Shown here piece after piece: positions 33,084 to 43,032 of a stretch of DNA of 64,000 bases (position 1 is its first letter; every line of letters starts with the position of its first letter). A program made the position numbers and the translations under genes. The notes beneath the pieces were generated by a model. It did no database searches, was not told the origin of the DNA, and saw only the letters and a list, made by a program, of their open reading frames with translations. Source of the stretch: Sphingobium sp. KCTC 72723 (GTDB taxonomy: Bacteria > Pseudomonadota > Alphaproteobacteria > Sphingomonadales > Sphingomonadaceae); the NCBI RefSeq assembly GCF_014280435.1, contig NZ_CP060388.1, positions 2,927,501 to 2,991,500 on the forward strand, written 5' to 3'.

Positions 33084-33986
33084 TTATGGCTTGGGCCGGG
33101 GTAGACCGATCAGGACCGATCGGGCGATCTCCTCGAAGGTTTCGCCCATGATTGCGCGGGGGGATTCCAAATTGCGGTTGATATAGACCGGCAAAGTCCC
33201 CGGATCGTCAAACTCCAGAAAGCGCACGCTTTCGGCGTGGGCCTGCATGGCAGTGAAGCTGTCGACCAGCGCCACGCCCATGCCGTTCGCGACGAAGGCG
33301 ACGGCGGTTTCGGCGAAGCGGATATAGGTGTCCACCTCCAGTTCCTGACCCGACCGCGCAAACATGTCGGCGATGATCCTGCCGTGCGGCGTGTCGGGGC
33401 GGAAGGATTGCAGTTGTTCGTCGGCGATATCGGCGACCTCGATCTGTGCCCGGTCGGCCAGGCGATGACTGGCGGGGACAGCGCATACCATACGCCCCGC
33501 GCCGATCCGGCTCGACAGGATATTGGGATGGTCGATCGGAAAGACTGTCAGGGCATAATCACCGCGTTGCAGCGCCAGATAGTCGGATGCCTGTTCGACC
33601 GAAAGGATATCGAACTGGATGGTGAGGCCAGGATAGTTGGCGGTCAATCGCGCCAGCATCCGTGGGACAACCGAATGGCCAAGAGAGGGCGACGCACCGA
33701 CACGAAACGTCCGGTCCTCGCCTTTAGCCAGCCGTTTGATGACGTGGCTGAGATCCTCGAATCCTTTGTAGATATGCTCGATCTCATCGAACAGGACGCG
33801 TGCTTCATGGGTGGGGACGAGCCGCCCGCGCGTGCGGTCGAACAGGCGGAAATGCAGCTTGTCTTCCATATGGCCGAGCATCCGACTGAGGCCGGGTTGC
33901 GCCGTGCCCAGCATCTGCGCGGCGGCACTGACCGTTTTTGCGATCATGATGGCGCGGAATATCTCAATTTGGCGCAGGGTGAGCAT
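33084..33986 (-). CDS. LysR-family transcriptional regulator
   Basis: 300 aa. The N-terminal winged helix-turn-helix (LRQIEIFRAIMIAKTVSAAAQMLGTAQPGLSR is present across residues 4-35) is typical. The periplasmic-binding-like effector domain begins near residue 90 (RTFRVGASPSLGHSVVPRML). It is 137 nt upstream of the MFS gene on the same strand and is the only regulator in the quinate/shikimate locus, so it probably activates the locus with shikimate, quinate or protocatechuate as co-inducer. Effector and sites are inferred. Confidence 0.9.
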   Translation of the reverse strand: MLTLRQIEIFRAIMIAKTVSAAAQMLGTAQPGLSRMLGHMEDKLHFRLFDRTRGRLVPTHEARVLFDEIEHIYKGFEDLSHVIKRLAKGEDRTFRVGASPSLGHSVVPRMLARLTANYPGLTIQFDILSVEQASDYLALQRGDYALTVFPIDHPNILSSRIGAGRMVCAVPASHRLADRAQIEVADIADEQLQSFRPDTPHGRIIADMFARSGQELEVDTYIRFAETAVAFVANGMGVALVDSFTAMQAHAESVRFLEFDDPGTLPVYINRNLESPRAIMGETFEEIARSVLIGLPRPKP

Positions 33987-34411
33987 GGTTCCTCCCTAGC
34001 ATCCTCTGTCGGTGTCGGCCACGGTCGCGTGCGAATCAAGCCATCGACGTCGATCGCCGATTGGTACGCCTCGAAAATCTTTGGCTGTAACTCTGCCTTA
34101 GACCCCCTGTGATCACGAGCGACAATGACAGTCTGTGGATTCCCAGCTCACGATGCTTGTGCGGTGGCAGACGGGCGGCAGCGCTTTAGATCGTGGACCG
34201 GGAGGACGGCGGAGATAGGCGGCAATACGCGCGATGTTGCGTACATAATTGCGCTGCGTCTCGCGGGCTGACCGGATCAAGGCGGTTCAGCTACGATCAT
34301 CGGCTGAAGGCAGACCCTAACACAAAGCCGAGGTTCGCAGACCCCCCCTATGCCTAGATTACCTCTACATTCGCGCGCGCTGTGCAAGAGCGCTTGGGAA
34401 GAGGACAGGTA
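33987..34411. other. Gap between LysR and the PQQ-dehydrogenase remnant
   Basis: Apart from the integrase-like scrap at 34150-34286, no gene, terminator or repeat is recognised. Confidence 0.5.
34150..34286 (-). pseudogene. Remnant of a site-specific integrase (SAM-like N-terminal domain)
   Basis: A short open stretch encodes ETQRNYVRNIARIAAYLRR after an upstream stop. It resembles the KTQRxYxRxVRxFAxFLGR segment of tyrosine-recombinase DNA-binding domains found in XerC/D-like and IS-associated integrases. No catalytic domain is present. It suggests past mobile-element activity beside the broken PQQ dehydrogenase. Confidence 0.4.
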
Positions 34412-34561
34412 ATGGCAAAAGAGCATTTTCTGGGGTGGACGCTGGCGGATTTCGATCCCCCGGCACGCGGGGATCCGATCACCGGAGAACGCTATTATTC
34501 GCAACGCTGGGCGCGCGCATCCGCGACTAACATCTTTGACAGAGGCGTAAACCGCCTATGA
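34412..34561 (+). CDS. Small ORF (49 aa), possible N-terminal scrap of a Rieske oxygenase
   Basis: ATG 34412 has AGAGGACAGG upstream and ends at TGA 34559-34561. The segment GDPITGERYYSQRW resembles the N-terminal DPITxERYxSxEF motif of aromatic-ring hydroxylating oxygenase alpha subunits, but the following EWEHVW-type sequence and the Rieske centre are missing. It may be a genuine small protein or a truncated gene. The PQQ dehydrogenase start lies 38 nt downstream. Confidence 0.3.
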   Translation: MAKEHFLGWTLADFDPPARGDPITGERYYSQRWARASATNIFDRGVNRL

Positions 34562-34599
34562 CGGGCTATCACGCAGGGATAAGCGTGTCGGGAGGATAT

Positions 34600-36679
34600 A
34601 TGCCGCGTCATCAGGCCCTGGTTGTCGTAGCTTTCGCGGCGGCCACCCTGCTCGTTTCTAGTTGTACGCCCGCGGTCCGCGATACCACTGATGCGGTGCT
34701 CAACCCCAATGACTGGACGGGGTTCGGGCGGACCGGCGGGGAACAACATTACAGCCCGCTCGACAGCATCGACAGCGGAAATGTCAGCAAGCTGGGCTTG
34801 GTCTGGTCGATGGACCTGCCGCCGCAGAACAGCGTATCCGCGCCGCTGGCAATCGACGGGATCGTCTACACCGCCACGGGCTACACCATGGTCCGCGCGA
34901 TCGATGCAGTGACGGGCAAGCTGCTCTGGGAATATGACAGCAAGGCGGCCGAAGTATCGGGCCGCAAGTTGCGCCAGGGCTGGGGCATATGCGGCCTTGC
35001 CTATGGCGAGGGCAGGATCTTCGTCGGCACTCATGACGGCCGCCTGCTGGCGATCGATGCGAAGACGGGCGGGCTCGCCTGGTCGTCGCGCACGCTGTCG
35101 ATCGATAATGCCAGCTTCATCAGCGGCCCGCCGCGCTATTTCGCGGGCAAAGTCATCATCGGCTTCGGCGGCGGCGACGTCAGTTCGGTGCGCGGCTATG
35201 TGACGACCTATGACGCCAAAACCGGCAAGCAACTCTGGCGCTTCCATACCGTGCCGGGCAATCCCAAGGACGGGTTCGAGAACAAGGCCGTGGAAATGGC
35301 GGCGCGGACTTGGGCCGGGGATTGGTGGAAATATGGCGGCGGCGGGACCGTGTGGAACGCGATGACCTATGACGTCAGTACGGACTCCATCATCCTGGGC
35401 GTCGGCAACGGTTCACCCTGGAATCATAAGGTGCGCAGCGAAGGCACGGGTGACAATTTGTTCCTGGCATCGGTCGTGGCGCTGGATGCCACGACCGGCA
35501 CCTATAAATGGCATTATCAGGTCAATCCGGGCGAAAGCTGGGACTATAATGCCTCGATGGACATGGAGTTGGCCGACCTGACCATCGACGGGAAGCTGCG
35601 TCAGGTCCTGATGACCGCGCCCAAGAACGGCTTTTTCTACCTCATCGACCGGGTCAACGGAAAGCTGATTTCCGCCAAAGCCTTCGTCAAGGTCAGTTGG
35701 GCCAAGCGCACCGACCTGAAGACCGGCCGCCCGGTAGAAGACCCCGACGCACGCTATCCCGACGGCAAGACATTCACCATGTGGCCCGGTCCGGTCGGCG
35801 CGCACACCTAGCTGCCGATGGCGTTCAACCCCAAGGCAGGCCAGTGTACATCCCGGCGATCGAGATGGCGACCAGCTACAATGACGTCGGCATCACGAAA
35901 GCCAATTGGGTGCGGGCACCCGGCAACGCGGTGGACGGCGCGGCTATCCCTAATTTCGTCGTCAAGGACGCAGGCTCCACCAACGCTACAAGCGCGCTGG
36001 TCGCCTGGGGTCCAGTGCGCCAGCGTGCGGCTTGGAAGGTGCCGACGCCGGGGCCATGGAATGGCGGCGTGATGACGACCGCCGGCAATCTAGTCTTTCA
36101 GGGGCGGATCGACGGCCAGTTCAACGCCTATGCGGCCGACAGTGGCAAGCCGCTCTGGCGTTTTTCGGCGCAGGCGCCCGTCACTGCGCCGCCGATCAGC
36201 TACGCGGTCAATGGCACGCAATATGTGACCGTCATCACCGGCATGGGCACCAGCGGCGCGGCATTTGGCGCGCTGCTGCCGGTCAGCATAGATTATCGCA
36301 CACAGGCGCGGCGCATCCTGACCTTTGCGCTCAATGGCAAGGCAACTTTGCCCAAGTTCGATGCCGTGCCGCTTACCCCAGTTTCAGACCCAACCCTGCT
36401 GTGGAAGCGCGTGGTGTGCTGACCTACGCACGGCATTGCGCCGTCTGTCACGGCGTCGATGTTATCGCAGCCGGTCATGCACCCGATCTGCGGGCATCTG
36501 CTGTGCCACTCGATCCTAAGACTTTTGCTACTGTTGTGCGTGACGGCGCGCTGGTGACTAATGGTATGCCGCGTTTCGAGGAATTTGACGATACCGAACT
36601 GGTGGCGCTGAGCCAATATATCCGGCGGAACAATGCAGATTGGCTTATCCGTACCGCTCAAAAACCCACAGGGAAATAG
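34600..36679 (+). pseudogene. PQQ-dependent quinohemoprotein alcohol dehydrogenase, inactivated
   Basis: Start ATG 34600 follows GGAGG and opens with a lipoprotein signal (LVSSC). The beta-propeller shows WTGFGRTGGEQHYSPL, GNGSPWNHK and PGESWDYNASMDMELADL, and a C-terminal cytochrome c domain has CAVCHG. Three lesions break it: TAG 35809-35811 where family members have Trp (AHT-stop-LPMAFNP), loss of one base at about 35844 (GQ then VYIPAIEM in the next frame), and a second shift at about 36385-36410 before the cytochrome domain. Restored, the protein is about 693 aa, the normal type II size. It once oxidised alcohols in the periplasm. Confidence 0.85.
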
Positions 36680-36898
36680 CGGTAGCGCAAGGTTGGATTT
36701 TGCCAGCAGTCAGGCCGAGCCGGATCGCCTGTCCGCCACTGCGTCGGACATGCTTTGCAAGAGAGGCGTATATGGAAAGCCGCCGTTAGGCATCGACGAA
36801 GCGATCAGCGGCGGAGGCAACTTAATGCGCAACTGATGTCTATCGCGAACTTGCCCCGGTGCAACTTCGCTGGCTGGACGTCGGATTCATGAGGTTGC

Positions 36899-38008
36899 TC
36901 AAGGGTGGAGGCTACATCCGGCAGCCAGGCGCACGGGATTGCACCGCGCCATCTTTCCATTGGGTAGTGTAACGGTGAAACCCGTCTTCAACGGATCGGG
37001 CGCGCCGGGATAATAGTCGGTGCTGATCGCCTGCGCGCCACTTGCCATCGCCGCCTCCGCCTTGGCGTAGTCATGGGCGCGGGCCTCCAGTGTATTGGCA
37101 TCCGTTCGGGTGCGCACGATCATGCCCTGTTGCACCCAATGCCGGATTTTCGCTCCGTCAACCAACGGATCCTGCACGATCTGAATGACGGCCTCCGGCG
37201 CGCCATCCGGATACCAGCCGAACATCGCCCGTCCTGCAAGCGAGGGGTGGCCGACGCGATAGGCATTCGAAACGGCGTCACGCACGTCGAGCAGAATGTA
37301 GATCCGGCCACGCGCTGAATCCAGGCTGGGCCAACCCCGTGTGCGCACTGCATCCCGCAGCGTTGCCGCATTGCCACGGACCTCATCAGGCGTGATGAGC
37401 CGCCCGTCCGGTAAAACCGATCGTATCTCTCCGTCCAGGGCGTCGAGCAGCCCGATGTCGTCCAGCGGGAGTGGATTGCTGATACCCTGCCGGTTCGATA
37501 CCGTGTCCGCTGCGTTAAGCGTGATCATGATCGGCAGATGATCGGGATGCGCACGCGACCAGCTGTCGACTTCCTTCAGGCATTGGACAAGCGTCACGCA
37601 GCTGCTGAGATAATCGACATCGGGAATGTGCAAGGTCTTAAAGCCAGGCTTGGCCATCGCGGTATGATCGAAACCGGTCTTTTCGCCTGCGCTGCGTGCC
37701 AGTTCCTCACCCTTGGGAAAGGCATAGCGCCCACCTTGCGGATCAGCAAAAATGTCCAGTTCAAGCTGGCATACACCCGCATCAAGCTGCTCAGTAAGGG
37801 GGATGTGATAATAATCGAGGCCATCGGCCTGTTTCGGTTCCATCGCCCGGATTTTGGCCATTACCGCGTCGGGGATCTTGGTCTTGAAGCTATTGTGCGA
37901 CCCCACGACCTGAATGTCGTTCATCGCCATTGGCTTGTCTGCCGGGGCCGCCGCGCCGATCAGAGTCAGCGCGGCGGTGGCAAGGGCAGTCAGGGCAATT
38001 CTGCGCAT
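36899..38008 (-). CDS. Secreted PI-PLC-like phosphodiesterase (Ca2+-dependent phosphoinositide PLC family)
   Basis: 369 aa with a signal peptide (residues 1-20, ending GAAAPA). TIM-barrel phosphodiesterase motifs are present: the first catalytic His in VVGSHNSFK (about residue 38), YYHIPLTEQLDAGVCQLELDIF, and the C-terminal AISTDYYP. These match the bacterial PI-PLC family PF16670 as I recall it. It would cleave a glycerophospho- or inositol-phospho-type diester in the periplasm or outside. Its ATG overlaps the stop of TBDR 3, forming a two-gene operon of receptor plus phosphodiesterase. The true substrate is unknown; phosphate or inositol scavenging is inferred. Confidence 0.85.
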   Translation of the reverse strand: MRRIALTALATAALTLIGAAAPADKPMAMNDIQVVGSHNSFKTKIPDAVMAKIRAMEPKQADGLDYYHIPLTEQLDAGVCQLELDIFADPQGGRYAFPKGEELARSAGEKTGFDHTAMAKPGFKTLHIPDVDYLSSCVTLVQCLKEVDSWSRAHPDHLPIMITLNAADTVSNRQGISNPLPLDDIGLLDALDGEIRSVLPDGRLITPDEVRGNAATLRDAVRTRGWPSLDSARGRIYILLDVRDAVSNAYRVGHPSLAGRAMFGWYPDGAPEAVIQIVQDPLVDGAKIRHWVQQGMIVRTRTDANTLEARAHDYAKAEAAMASGAQAISTDYYPGAPDPLKTGFTVTLPNGKMARCNPVRLAAGCSLHP

Positions 38009-40638
38009 CAGAATTCAGTCCGAATGCCGAACAGGATCGTGCGTCCATAATATTGGATCTCATTATAACGCTGCTTGATCCCGTTATAGGAATAGGCCTT
38101 CGCGCCTGCGAGGTTGATGCCCTCCAGACTCACCAGTGTCTTGGGCAAAATGCGCAAGGACAGGTTGCCGTCGAGCGATCCGAACGGAGCGACATAGGCT
38201 TCTGTCTGGGTGGTGCTGCCATTGCTCGACAGGTAACGACCGCGCCATACATAGGACAGGCGCGCCGAAACCGCTCCCTTGTCGTAGAAGCCGACGAGGT
38301 TGTAGCTGTTCTTGGACAGGCCTATCAATTGGTTGACGATAGGGCGCGCGCCGGCGGTGTAGTTGGAACGCACGGAGGTGTGGGTGTAGGATGCCTGAAA
38401 ACCCAGACCATCGAACGGTTCGGGCAGGAAGGTGAAGACCTGGTTATAGGCTGCTTCGATGCCATATACCTTGGCGTCGCCGCCATTGACCTGAGTGCTG
38501 AGCAAAACCGTGCCGCGCCCCGGAATGTCGATGTTGACATTCTGTGCGGTGATGTAATCGTCCATTTTCTTGTAGAAGACCGCGCCGGTCAGCGACGCAT
38601 TGGAACGAAAATACCATTCCAAAGAGCTGTCCAGCTGGGTCGCCAGAAACGGCTTTAGATCAGGGTTGCCGCCGCTGGCCGTAGGCGCGTCGGTCGACAC
38701 GCTGATCTGCGGTGCCGTCTGCGTCATGTTCGGCCGGGTCAGCACGCGGCTGGCGGCAAGGCGGCCGATCAGGTTCGGCGTCAACTCGGCGCGCAGGTTG
38801 AAGCTGGGCAACCAGTTGTTGAACGTTTGCGGGAAGCTGGCTGGTGTCGGTGTCGTTCCCAGTGTCAGCGTACCGCTCGCCACCTGATCGGTATGGACAT
38901 AACGCACGCCCACATTGCCGCTGATGTTGATGTCGCCCAGAGGGAAGGCATAATCGGCGCGCACATAGCCGCCGATAATCTTTTCCGTGACGACATAGGA
39001 TGCCCGCCGGTCGCCCGCAGTGAGCGGCGCGTTGGCGATCGCGTCGGTGAACAGCGTGTTGTAGAAGGCACTGGTGATGGGGACTGCCCAGCTGCGCGGA
39101 ATATTGCCAGACACGCCCGACAGGAAATCGTCGAACGGCAACGCTTCATATCCGCCTGGCACGACCTGCGCGATGGGCGGATTGCCCGCGATGTTCACGT
39201 TGAAATCCCGACGTCTATAGTCGCGCTTGCGCCAATGATATTCGCCGCCTGCCTGTATCTTGGTAATGAAACCGTCCAGATCGCGGTCAACGTCCAGCCG
39301 GGTATAGCTATCCCAGTCCTTACTGTTCTTGGGTGCGATGTTGAACGGATAGAAGATGTAGTTGGCGGGATTGGTCACATTCGCTGGCGGGCTGATTGTC
39401 GGTGCGACCTTATATCCGCCCGAAGCATCATAGGTGAGGGGCGCTATGATCTGCATACGGCTGCGGACGGTGCCTTGTGCATAGCTGGGGTGGAAGCTGT
39501 GCGCATAGGACCAGTTCATGTTCGCCGCGACATGCCAGTCGCCTGGGTTCCAAAGCTGCTTCAGCCCGATATTTATCAGATCATGGCGGTTGAGGCTATA
39601 TTCGCGCGAGGCCATGAACCGGACATTGTTGATCGTCGCGCGCGTCACGGTATCACCTACGACCGTGAAGGAGCCAGGGACGATCGTGGTGCCCGGATCG
39701 TCTGGATAGATGTCGAGGCCAAATTCGTCATATTCGACGTCGAGGCGAGTGACGGAAACGTCCAGCGTCGTTTCCAGTTCGGGCGATGGGCGCCACTGCG
39801 CCGACACTATACCGGACAGGCGCTTGCGTTCTTCGGTTTCTACCGTCGGGCGCGTGCGAGTGGGCGTGTAATAGCTGCCGCCCAGAGTCTGAGCAAAGCG
39901 GGGGACGAGGTTCCAGCCGGTGTTGTAGAAGCGGTCGTTGCGGACAGACTTGGCCCAATATTGCGCGCCGACCAATATGCCGAACTGGTCGTCCTTCGTC
40001 TTGAAGCTGCTCAGCACCGTGGCGTTTGGCTGCACCTTCTGGGTCATCGTGGTGTAGGTGCCACGCAGGTTCAGCGTCGTCTTGGTGCCGACTTCCAACG
40101 GATGGAAGGTCTTGACGTCGATGTTCCCGCCGAGCGCGCCTTCGGTCATGTCTGCCGTGGGCGTCTTGATCACGTCGATCTGCGACACGAATTCGGCAGG
40201 CAGCATCTCAAAACGGAACTGGCGGCCTTGGGCGCCGCCATTTTCGATAAGGTCGTTGATTGCGACTGTGCGTCCGTTGACCAATGTGCTCTGAAATTGC
40301 GGGCCAAGGCCGCGGACGCTCACATACAAACCTTCACCACGGGGGCGCGTGATGGCAATGCCTGTGACCAGTTGCAGCGCTTCTGCGACATTTTGCGTCG
40401 GAAATTTGCCGATGTCCGTGGAATTGATCGAATCCACGCCATAGGCCGCCTTGCGCTTGCTTTCCGTGGCCGCAGCAAGGCTGCGCGCATAAGTGCCGGT
40501 GACGATGATTTCACCCTCCGCCGCAGCGTCTGCGGGCGCAACAGCAGTCGGTGTCGCCGACTGGGCAAATGCAGGCTGCGCCAGCGCAAAAATGGCGAGC
40601 GGAAGCGGCGCGCAAAATATGCGCGAATGACGTGACAT
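38008..40638 (-). CDS. TonB-dependent receptor (TBDR 3)
   Basis: 876 aa with a signal peptide ending AFAQS. The plug has GEIIVTGTYARSL, DIGKFPTQNVAEALQLVTG and IDVIKTPTADMTEGALGG; the barrel ends in ILFGIRTEF with the terminal aromatic residue required for assembly. This subtype of TBDR is associated with carbohydrate or organic nutrient uptake. It is the first gene of an operon with the PI-PLC-like enzyme, so the receptor probably takes up the diester or its product. An inverted repeat lies 57-80 nt upstream of the start. Confidence 0.93.
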   Translation of the reverse strand: MSRHSRIFCAPLPLAIFALAQPAFAQSATPTAVAPADAAAEGEIIVTGTYARSLAAATESKRKAAYGVDSINSTDIGKFPTQNVAEALQLVTGIAITRPRGEGLYVSVRGLGPQFQSTLVNGRTVAINDLIENGGAQGRQFRFEMLPAEFVSQIDVIKTPTADMTEGALGGNIDVKTFHPLEVGTKTTLNLRGTYTTMTQKVQPNATVLSSFKTKDDQFGILVGAQYWAKSVRNDRFYNTGWNLVPRFAQTLGGSYYTPTRTRPTVETEERKRLSGIVSAQWRPSPELETTLDVSVTRLDVEYDEFGLDIYPDDPGTTIVPGSFTVVGDTVTRATINNVRFMASREYSLNRHDLINIGLKQLWNPGDWHVAANMNWSYAHSFHPSYAQGTVRSRMQIIAPLTYDASGGYKVAPTISPPANVTNPANYIFYPFNIAPKNSKDWDSYTRLDVDRDLDGFITKIQAGGEYHWRKRDYRRRDFNVNIAGNPPIAQVVPGGYEALPFDDFLSGVSGNIPRSWAVPITSAFYNTLFTDAIANAPLTAGDRRASYVVTEKIIGGYVRADYAFPLGDINISGNVGVRYVHTDQVASGTLTLGTTPTPASFPQTFNNWLPSFNLRAELTPNLIGRLAASRVLTRPNMTQTAPQISVSTDAPTASGGNPDLKPFLATQLDSSLEWYFRSNASLTGAVFYKKMDDYITAQNVNIDIPGRGTVLLSTQVNGGDAKVYGIEAAYNQVFTFLPEPFDGLGFQASYTHTSVRSNYTAGARPIVNQLIGLSKNSYNLVGFYDKGAVSARLSYVWRGRYLSSNGSTTQTEAYVAPFGSLDGNLSLRILPKTLVSLEGINLAGAKAYSYNGIKQRYNEIQYYGRTILFGIRTEF

Positions 40639-40694
40639 GTGGTGATCTCCCCTGTGGCTCTGAGCCGATAGGGAGCGGTTAGAAACTTGTTATT

Positions 40695-40718
40695 GCAATA
40701 TCGTGGCGCGTATATTGC
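40695..40718. promoter_or_regulatory. Inverted repeat GCAATAT-N10-ATATTGC upstream of TBDR 3
   Basis: A perfect 7-bp dyad (40695-40701 and 40712-40718), centres 17 bp apart, between the helicase stop and the receptor start. Its size and position fit a dimeric regulator's operator. The cognate protein is not identified. Confidence 0.4.
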
Positions 40719-40772
40719 AGAAGCAATTTTCTGAAATAATAAGCATTTCTTCTATTCCCGATGGCCGTCCGC

Positions 40773-42059
40773 TCAGGCGGCTTTCGCAGCGTCCCGCGCT
40801 GCGAGCTTTTCTTCTTCGGTCCAGACTTTGCGCACGCGCTCTTTTTGCGGTTTGACTTGCTTGACCGGTCCACCACCCAGCACAGGCGCGCGCTTGGTCG
40901 AATGACGCGCGACTTCGCAATGCCATTGGTGATCGGCCTGAACCGTTAGGGGCCGACCGATTTCCCGTTCCACATCATGCAACCAGGCACGCTGCTCGGC
41001 ATCGCACAGTGTGATGGCAAAGCCGCTGCGCCCTGCGCGACCTGTGCGGCCGATCCTGTGGACATAGCTTTCCGGCAGGCTGGGCAGGTCATGATTGAAA
41101 ACATGTGTTACCGTATCGACATCAATGCCGCGCGCGGCGATATCCGTCGCAACCAGAACCTGCACGGTCCCGGCACGGAAGGCATCCAGCGCACGTTCGC
41201 GCTGACCCTGCGACTTGTTGCCGTGCAGCGCTTCGGCAGGAATGCCCGCTTCGCTGATGAAGGCACAGACTTCGTTGGCGATATTCTTTTGCAGCGTGAA
41301 GACGACGGCCTGGCCGATTTCCGGTGTTTGCAGCAGCGCCAGCAGTGCGGCCTTCTTGTCTGCGGCGTCGAGGAACATGACGGACTGTTCGATCCGATCG
41401 ACGGTGGTCGATGGCGGGGCGATTTCCACACTGGCCGGATCGTTCAGCAGGCTTTCGGCAAGCGCGGCGATGGATTTCGGCATCGTTGCCGAAAACAGCA
41501 GGGTATGGCGATCCTTCGGCAGCGTTGCGACAATGCGCTCGATCGGCTTGGCAAAGCCCATGTCGAGCATCTGGTCGGCCTCGTCCAGCACCAGCGCCTC
41601 CAGCCCGGACAAGTCGCAAAGCCCCTGGTCGATCAGATCCAGCAAGCGCCCCGGTGCTGCCACGATAATGTCTACGCCATCCCTGAGCGCATTGACCTGA
41701 TGGAACTGGCTTACCCCGCCGAAGATCGTTGTCACGCGCGGCCTGAGATGGCGGCCGAAACTCTCAAAGCCAGCGGCGATCTGGGATACCAGTTCGCGCG
41801 TGGGCGCCAGCACCAGAATGCGGGCGCCACCCTTGGGTGCGGGGCGAGGATCTGCGGCAAGGCGATGCAGCAGCGGCAGCGCAAAAGCTGCGGTCTTACC
41901 CGTGCCAGTTTGTGCCATGCCCAGCATGTCGCGGCCCTGCAACAGCATGGGGATGGATTGCGCCTGGATAGGCGTGGGGCTGGCATAGCCTTCCTCGGCG
42001 AGTGCCTGTAACAAAAACGGTGCCAGAGCAAGGTCGGCGAAAGTCATGGTCATCGTCAC
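40773..42059 (-). CDS. DEAD-box ATP-dependent RNA helicase (RhlE-like)
   Basis: The N-terminal domain has the Q motif (SPTPIQAQSIP), Walker A AQTGTGKT, PTRELVSQI, VLDEADQMLDMGF and SAT; the second domain has VLVATDIAARGIDVD and HRIGRTGRAGRSG. The short basic tail is typical of RhlE. It unwinds RNA duplexes in ribosome assembly and mRNA decay. GTG 42059 is preferred because GGAGG lies 6 nt upstream; ATG 42053 is close by. The frame stays open to 42107, but that part lacks homology. It is a housekeeping gene unrelated to its neighbours. Confidence 0.93.
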   Translation of the reverse strand: MTMTMTFADLALAPFLLQALAEEGYASPTPIQAQSIPMLLQGRDMLGMAQTGTGKTAAFALPLLHRLAADPRPAPKGGARILVLAPTRELVSQIAAGFESFGRHLRPRVTTIFGGVSQFHQVNALRDGVDIIVAAPGRLLDLIDQGLCDLSGLEALVLDEADQMLDMGFAKPIERIVATLPKDRHTLLFSATMPKSIAALAESLLNDPASVEIAPPSTTVDRIEQSVMFLDAADKKAALLALLQTPEIGQAVVFTLQKNIANEVCAFISEAGIPAEALHGNKSQGQRERALDAFRAGTVQVLVATDIAARGIDVDTVTHVFNHDLPSLPESYVHRIGRTGRAGRSGFAITLCDAEQRAWLHDVEREIGRPLTVQADHQWHCEVARHSTKRAPVLGGGPVKQVKPQKERVRKVWTEEEKLAARDAAKAA

Positions 42060-42282
42060 GCGGCGCCTCCAGCGCTGAGCAAGGCTGCGCCTGATCGGGC
42101 TTAGCATAATATAGAGAGGGCGCGCTGTTAGGTGCGATGCTGCACCGCGTCAATATGGAAAGCCGGAACGGTAGCAGTTTTAGGCGCGGTTTCTCGCCCC
42201 TGCGCCTAAAACGGGTCGACTGATTTCAACTTGGGACGATCGCATGATCGTCGCCTACGCCATCAGGGCTGGCACCGAAACT

Positions 42283-43032
42283 CTAACATGTTGCGCCTGT
42301 GACCAGCCCGTCGCTGAACCATTGTCCCAGAAATGCTGCCGCGCGCGCCAGGCCATCGGTTTCGTCCAATGCCAGCATCTGGGTCTGGCACAGGTCTGCG
42401 AACGTGGCACCGGCGCGGATTTGCCTGATCGCGTCTCTTTCCGGCGCGTCGATGGTGCGGAAACAGGGCGTGAAGTCCTGTCGCCATACGAGCAGGGTCT
42501 GGGGGACGGGCAATTGCTGCGCGACTGGTGGCATTTCGCCTGCCGCCAGCGCGGACCAGATCGCCGCGGCATTGCTGTGGGCCGGTGCCATGGTCAGCGT
42601 GGGGGTCAGGGTCAGCACGACATGATCCCAGTTGATTTGCGCGATAGCACGAGCCGTCAGCGGAGGAGCATCGGGCGCAGTGAAGGCCTGGGCCAGCGCT
42701 TGGTCCAACCATGCGATTTCGGCGACCTCTTGATCCTGTGGATAGAGGCGCGCCAGCGTATCGGCAAAACCTGCCCCATAGGCATCAAGCGTCCAGCTCG
42801 ATGGCGGGGTGGCGTCGATATGCGCTGCCGCTGCCGCCACAAACGCTTCGTCGCCGAGCCAGAGATGTACCCGCTCATATCGTTCGGTGAGGCATTCGAT
42901 CAGCGCTGCACGATAATTATTCTGGTAAATCAGCAGGCCCGGTTGCGCGCTCGCCGCGAAACGGGTCGCGGCTGCATCCGATCCGTCGATCAGCCAGTGG
43001 CGAAAATCGCTCTGAAGCGTGGCGAGTGTCAT
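42283..43032 (-). CDS. bufC: DUF2063-family bufferin maturation partner BufC
   Basis: 249 aa with the DUF2063 N-terminal segment LQSDFRHWLI, then GLLIYQNNYRAALIECLTERYERV-like residues. In bufferin and methanobactin-like pathways, DUF2063/HvfC-type proteins help the DUF692 enzyme recognise and modify the peptide. ATG 43032 overlaps the bufB stop (ATGA), confirming a coupled bufA1-bufB-bufC operon on the minus strand, preceded by sigF-nrsF. The frame open upstream of 43032 is a shadow of bufB. Confidence 0.9.
   Translation of the reverse strand: MTLATLQSDFRHWLIDGSDAAATRFAASAQPGLLIYQNNYRAALIECLTERYERVHLWLGDEAFVAAAAAHIDATPPSSWTLDAYGAGFADTLARLYPQDQEVAEIAWLDQALAQAFTAPDAPPLTARAIAQINWDHVVLTLTPTLTMAPAHSNAAAIWSALAAGEMPPVAQQLPVPQTLLVWRQDFTPCFRTIDAPERDAIRQIRAGATFADLCQTQMLALDETDGLARAAAFLGQWFSDGLVTGATC

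Noticed and set aside
38827..40635. 602-codon plus-strand open frame opposite TBDR 3
   Set aside because: Shadow of the receptor; composition and lack of motifs fit antisense reading.
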